Of a DNA stretch of 64,000 bases, positions 61,177-64,000 are shown in pieces (positions within the stretch are counted from its first letter, which is position 1; each line of letters opens with the position of its first letter). The stretch lies in the NCBI RefSeq assembly GCF_028401425.1, contig NZ_JAQOMS010000002.1, positions 496,001 to 560,000 on the forward strand, given 5' to 3'. The position numbers were made by a program, and so were the translations under genes. The notes beneath the pieces were generated by a model. It saw only the letters and a list, made by a program, of their open reading frames with translations. It searched no databases and was not told the origin of the DNA. This DNA is from Psychrosphaera algicola. Its GTDB lineage: Bacteria > Pseudomonadota > Gammaproteobacteria > Enterobacterales > Alteromonadaceae.

Positions 61177-61916
61177 ATTCGAATGATCAATAACCCTTTA
61201 TATTAAACATTAATTTTAAAACGACACACCATTTCAAAACAACAACATCGTCGGTTCACTCTTTACAACATCGTCGGTTCACTATTTACAAAATCAGCGG
61301 CTCCCGCAACCAATTCGAATGTTCACAATCGATTTTTAAAACGACACACCATTTCAAAACAACAACATCGTCGGTTCACTCTTTACAAAATCAGCGGCTC
61401 CCGCAACCAATTCGAATGTTCACAATCGATTTTTAAAACGACACACCATTTCAAAACGACAACATCGTCGGTTCACTCTCTACAAAATCAGCGGCTCCCG
61501 CAACCAATTCGAATGTTCACAATCAATTTTTAAAACGACACACCATTTCAAAACGACAACATCGTCGGTTCACTCTCTACAAAATCAGCGGCTCCCGCAA
61601 CCAATTCGAATGAACAATAACTTTTTATATTAAACATTAATTTTAAAACGACACACCGTTTTAAAACAACAACATCGTCGGTTCACTCTTTACAAAATCA
61701 GCGGCTCCCGCAACCAATTCGAATGAACAATAACTTTTTATATTAAACATTTATTTTAAAACGACACACCATTTCAAAACGACAACATCGTCGGTTCACT
61801 CTTTACAAAATCAGCGGCTCCCGCAACCAATTCGAATGTTCACAATCAATTTTTAAAACGACACACCATTTCAAAACAACAACATCGTCGGTTCACTCTT
61901 TACAAAATCAGCGGCA
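61177..61916 (+). repeat. Tandem array derived from the tRNA-fMet 3' end
   Basis: Eight units marked by CGTCGGTTCACT or a close variant at 61249, 61272, 61369, 61466, 61563, 61676, 61789 and 61886. Spacing is 97 bases (four times) or 113 bases (twice), plus one truncated 23-base unit at the start. Six units carry CGGCTCCCGCAACCA, the tRNA acceptor end with CCA, followed by ATTCGAATG. Between GGTTCA and CGGCTCC each unit has CTCTTTACAAAATCAG or a near copy instead of AATC. The 16-base length difference lies in the spacer. The last unit stops at GCGGC. No reading frame spans the array. Confidence 0.92.
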
Positions 61917-62375
61917 ATCGCAATTACCCTTTTTGTTTTATTAGAGTTATAGATTTCCATAAATACTTGTGATGTCAATTTAGCTAAATAATTTTGAAAA
62001 TTAAGTAATTGGCAATTCAGAGCGAAAAATTATGGGGTTCGCACAGTTGGTAAGTATGGTTTGTAGTATGCATACCTTCTGAAACACCAAAGCCCTCTAG
62101 TCAAACTAATCAACCACGCACTGCAATATCTATAACGATTAACGCACTAAAGCGAAGAAAAATCATCCAAAATCAATGTCAGTTTTTTTACACCTCGCAA
62201 AGTTTCCCGGCCCAAATAAGGTTAAACCAATGAAATATATATATAAAAATAATCGGCACAAATAATGCCTCCACTTATTCAGGGAATACTTAAAGTTAAA
62301 CTTTGAGAGTAACAGGCATTAAGCTTCGCCCTAATTCTCATGACGCTAATTTCTAGAATCAAAATAGGAAAAACG
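61917..62375. other. Non-coding interval after the repeat array
   Basis: No supported gene. T-rich sequence directly after the array (CCCTTTTTGTTTTATTAG) could end the tRNA/repeat transcript. The stretch before the PEP-CTERM gene holds only AT-rich sequence and its ribosome-binding site (AGGAAAA, 5 bases before ATG 62376). Confidence 0.5.
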
Positions 62376-63029
62376 ATGTTAAAACGTACTCTTTTTACAT
62401 TTGTACTGGCTTTAATAATATCAAGCCAAGTAAACGCTACAATTATTGTTGACGCAGAATTTGAACAAGGGCAAAACGGCCTAGTCTCAAATGGTGGATG
62501 GTATTCAACATCATCACAAGCACCGTATTTTGGTGGTACGGCCAACCCAGAGGGCGATTGGGTCGCTCACGCAACAACAGGTAGCCAAGATATTTACACC
62601 AATGACATTTCTAACGGTGATTATACAATTCAAGAAGGCGCTTACACTATTTATTTCAATGCAGGCAATTGGAGTAATGAAAGTTTTCTTAATTTTGACA
62701 TTACTTTTGCTGGAATGAATGAAAATCTGGCAACAACATCTACTAAAAATATGCTAAGGTTCGGGCCAATGGGAGTTATGGAGTTTTACATGGGAAGTTG
62801 ATGCAAATTCAGCATTTATTGGCAATGCACTTTCATTTACAGCCAACTCAATTGGCACAGCTGCTAACAGTAACGGTGCAATAGACGGCGTTGGCTCCTA
62901 TAGTGCACTTGGTAATGGCTTTTGGTGGACTATACGGCAAATGTGGTTCCTGAACCTTCAACGTTAGTGGTTTTTGCATTAACTATACTTGGTTTAGGTG
63001 CAAGACGTTCATTTAACAAAAACATCTAG
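62376..63029 (+). CDS. PEP-CTERM protein (two frameshifts)
   Basis: About 218 residues. Signal peptide MLKRTLFTFVLALIISSQVNA; body of beta type with DAEFEQGQNGLVSNGGW and DWVAHATTGSQDIYTND; end VPEPSTLVVFALTILGLGARR then SFNKNI, a textbook PEP-CTERM tail (PEP, hydrophobic helix, basic). The family needs an exosortase, not in this window. Breaks near 62785 and 62930 (FWWDYTANVVPEPSTL after repair). Likely an exported surface or matrix protein. Confidence 0.85.
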
Positions 63030-63127
63030 CTTTTATTGCTTAGGCCGTTCTAAAGTTTGACTGCCTAAGCATTCTATTCTCAAATCCTTACATAACCCCT
63101 AATGAAGTGTAATATTTAAATTGACCA

Positions 63128-63337
63128 TCAATTTGATATTGGAAATTTCAAAATAATGCAGAGTTCTAATGAGTTTTTTGCGAGTAAGTCCCATTTAGTA
63201 TCCTGCGAATTACGTCGATATTTAAAGAAGCCAGACGTTGCCGCATTACGTGGTATGCAAAAATCTTGAATGTTAAGGTAGCTTTGGGCTTGCCCATCAA
63301 TGATGGCACGCTATTCGTCTAGCGTTCTGTTTTTCAT
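63128..63337 (-). pseudogene. Possible remnant of a small transposase-type ORF
   Basis: 70 codons from ATG 63337 to TGA 63128, with TAG as ninth codon. The rest reads RAIIDGQAQSYLNIQDFC and SGFFKYRRNSQDTKWDLL, faintly like the helix-turn-helix proteins of IS66-type elements. Apart from this, 63030-63442 holds nothing that I can support. Confidence 0.2.
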
Positions 63338-63442
63338 AATACCCCAAAAATATTTAGACGATATTTTTAACTATTCATACCGTTCTACTAGTTATGTTTA
63401 TTCGGTCGCTAACAAATGAGATAATGTTTATGACCTTTGGTA

Positions 63443-64000
63443 TTAACCATCGATGGATTTATCTATAAGCTTAGTTTTGTTTGAATTTTCTAATTCGGCA
63501 AATCGAAAATACAGTAGCCCTAAGATTGCAGCTAAACCTGAAGCAATTAAAATAGAAGTCTTGGCATTATGTAAATGTAAAGGTTGCCCATCAAAACCTA
63601 GAGCTGCTATAAACGTCGACATCGTAAAGCCTATTCCAGCCATAAGTGATACGCCTATTATATGCTTCAAATTGACGTCTTTAGGTAAACGTCCAATGCT
63701 AAAACGAAGTCCCAACCAACAAGCACCAGAGATCCCAAGGCATTTCCCAATGACTAACCCTAGGATAATACCCAACCCAACAGGTTGAGTAAGGCTTTCT
63801 AGTAAAACATTAGCATTAAATACAACACCTGCATTAGTTAAAGCAAATAGCGGTAAAATAAAGATTGCAACGGGTAGATGAAGTGCATCCTCCCAACGTC
63901 GCAGCGGAGTACTCGCATGAGCCGATATTTCGCCTATCTCTACCACATTTTCATGATCAATTTTGCTAGCCAAAACATCGATATTATCGGTATTTTTTGC
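63443..64000 (-). CDS. nhaA: Na+/H+ antiporter NhaA (C-terminal part; N-terminus outside window)
   Basis: About 185 residues remain in frame to the window edge. STPLRRWEDALHLPVAIFIL, PLFALTNAGV, LGLVIGKCLGISGACWLGLR and IGVSLMAGIGFTMSTFIAAL are the NhaA transmembrane segments IX-XII, including the conserved GIGFTMS. Exchanges Na+ for H+ across the inner membrane, fitting a marine life style. Unbroken in the visible part. Confidence 0.92.
   Translation of the reverse strand, partial: AKNTDNIDVLASKIDHENVVEIGEISAHASTPLRRWEDALHLPVAIFILPLFALTNAGVVFNANVLLESLTQPVGLGIILGLVIGKCLGISGACWLGLRFSIGRLPKDVNLKHIIGVSLMAGIGFTMSTFIAALGFDGQPLHLHNAKTSILIASGLAAILGLLYFRFAELENSNKTKLIDKSIDG

Noticed and set aside
61177..61916. 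CRISPR array
   Set aside because: Units are about 97-113 bases with conserved spacers, and the repeated part is tRNA sequence; no cas genes and no unique spacers.
61249..61916. Integron attC cassettes
   Set aside because: No reading frames between the repeats and no integrase; the units are nearly identical over their whole length.

Overview
The window looks like a chromosomal segment of an AT-rich marine gammaproteobacterium, most likely Alteromonadales in the broad Colwelliaceae / Psychrosphaera / Thalassotalea neighbourhood (inference from gene content; no search was run). Supporting signs are the alaA-yfbR, gcvA-DUF423, trp/yciO/rnm/scpA/scpB/rluB and fabA-rmf-uup-rlmL neighbourhoods, a VolA-type surface lipase, DUF2987/DUF3192/DUF3466 proteins, a rhombosortase and a PEP-CTERM protein.

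Layout. 1-2047: an arsenate-detoxification pair (GAPDH plus ArsJ efflux). 2048-3334: small accessory patch with a cupin gene and a decayed zinc-ribbon transposase remnant. 3335-6286: minus-strand envelope genes (lipoprotein, DUF2987, Bax, LRAT-like papain-fold protein). 6375-13437: alaA, yfbR, a dGTPase-like gene, a non-coding interval with 12-bp iteron-like repeats and a 21-residue ORF, a coiled-coil diguanylate cyclase, ppnN and DUF3192. 13441-18433: HDOD-like protein, gcvA cluster, cysK. 18583-28056: secreted and processing enzymes (gamma-glutamyltransferase, rhombosortase, S9 peptidase, SohB, surface lipase). 28273-35134: yciK and a three-gene cluster of unknown function in which two SO2930-family diheme cytochromes follow one very large protein carrying two tandem parallel beta-helix domains. 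35346-39229: rluB, scpB, scpA, yciO, rnm. 39273-46349: complete tryptophan operon with promoter, Trp-Arg-Trp-Trp leader peptide and attenuator, trpE-G-D-CF-B-A. 46378-53603: queE/queC, a DnaJ-related protein, a two-component sigma-54 system, a DM13 lipoprotein. 53704-60611: fabA, rmf, DUF3466, uup, a glutaredoxin-like gene, rlmL. 60695-61916: promoter, initiator tRNA genes (two intact, one interrupted) and an array of tandem repeats built from the 3' end of the same tRNA. 62376-64000: PEP-CTERM protein and the C-terminal part of NhaA.

Two features stand out. The first is the tRNA-fMet-derived repeat array at 61177-61916, an architecture like the E. coli tyrT/rtT repeats but attached to the initiator tRNA. 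The second is an unusually high density of single-event reading-frame breaks in housekeeping genes. Most are one-base deletions in homopolymers. At least thirteen others sit exactly where the expected sequence is CCWGG and read CTAGG, CTAAGG, CTATAGG or CCAAGG instead. I read these as consensus errors of a long-read assembly at Dcm-like methylated sites, so broken genes below are annotated as full-length CDS with the breaks noted, not as pseudogenes.
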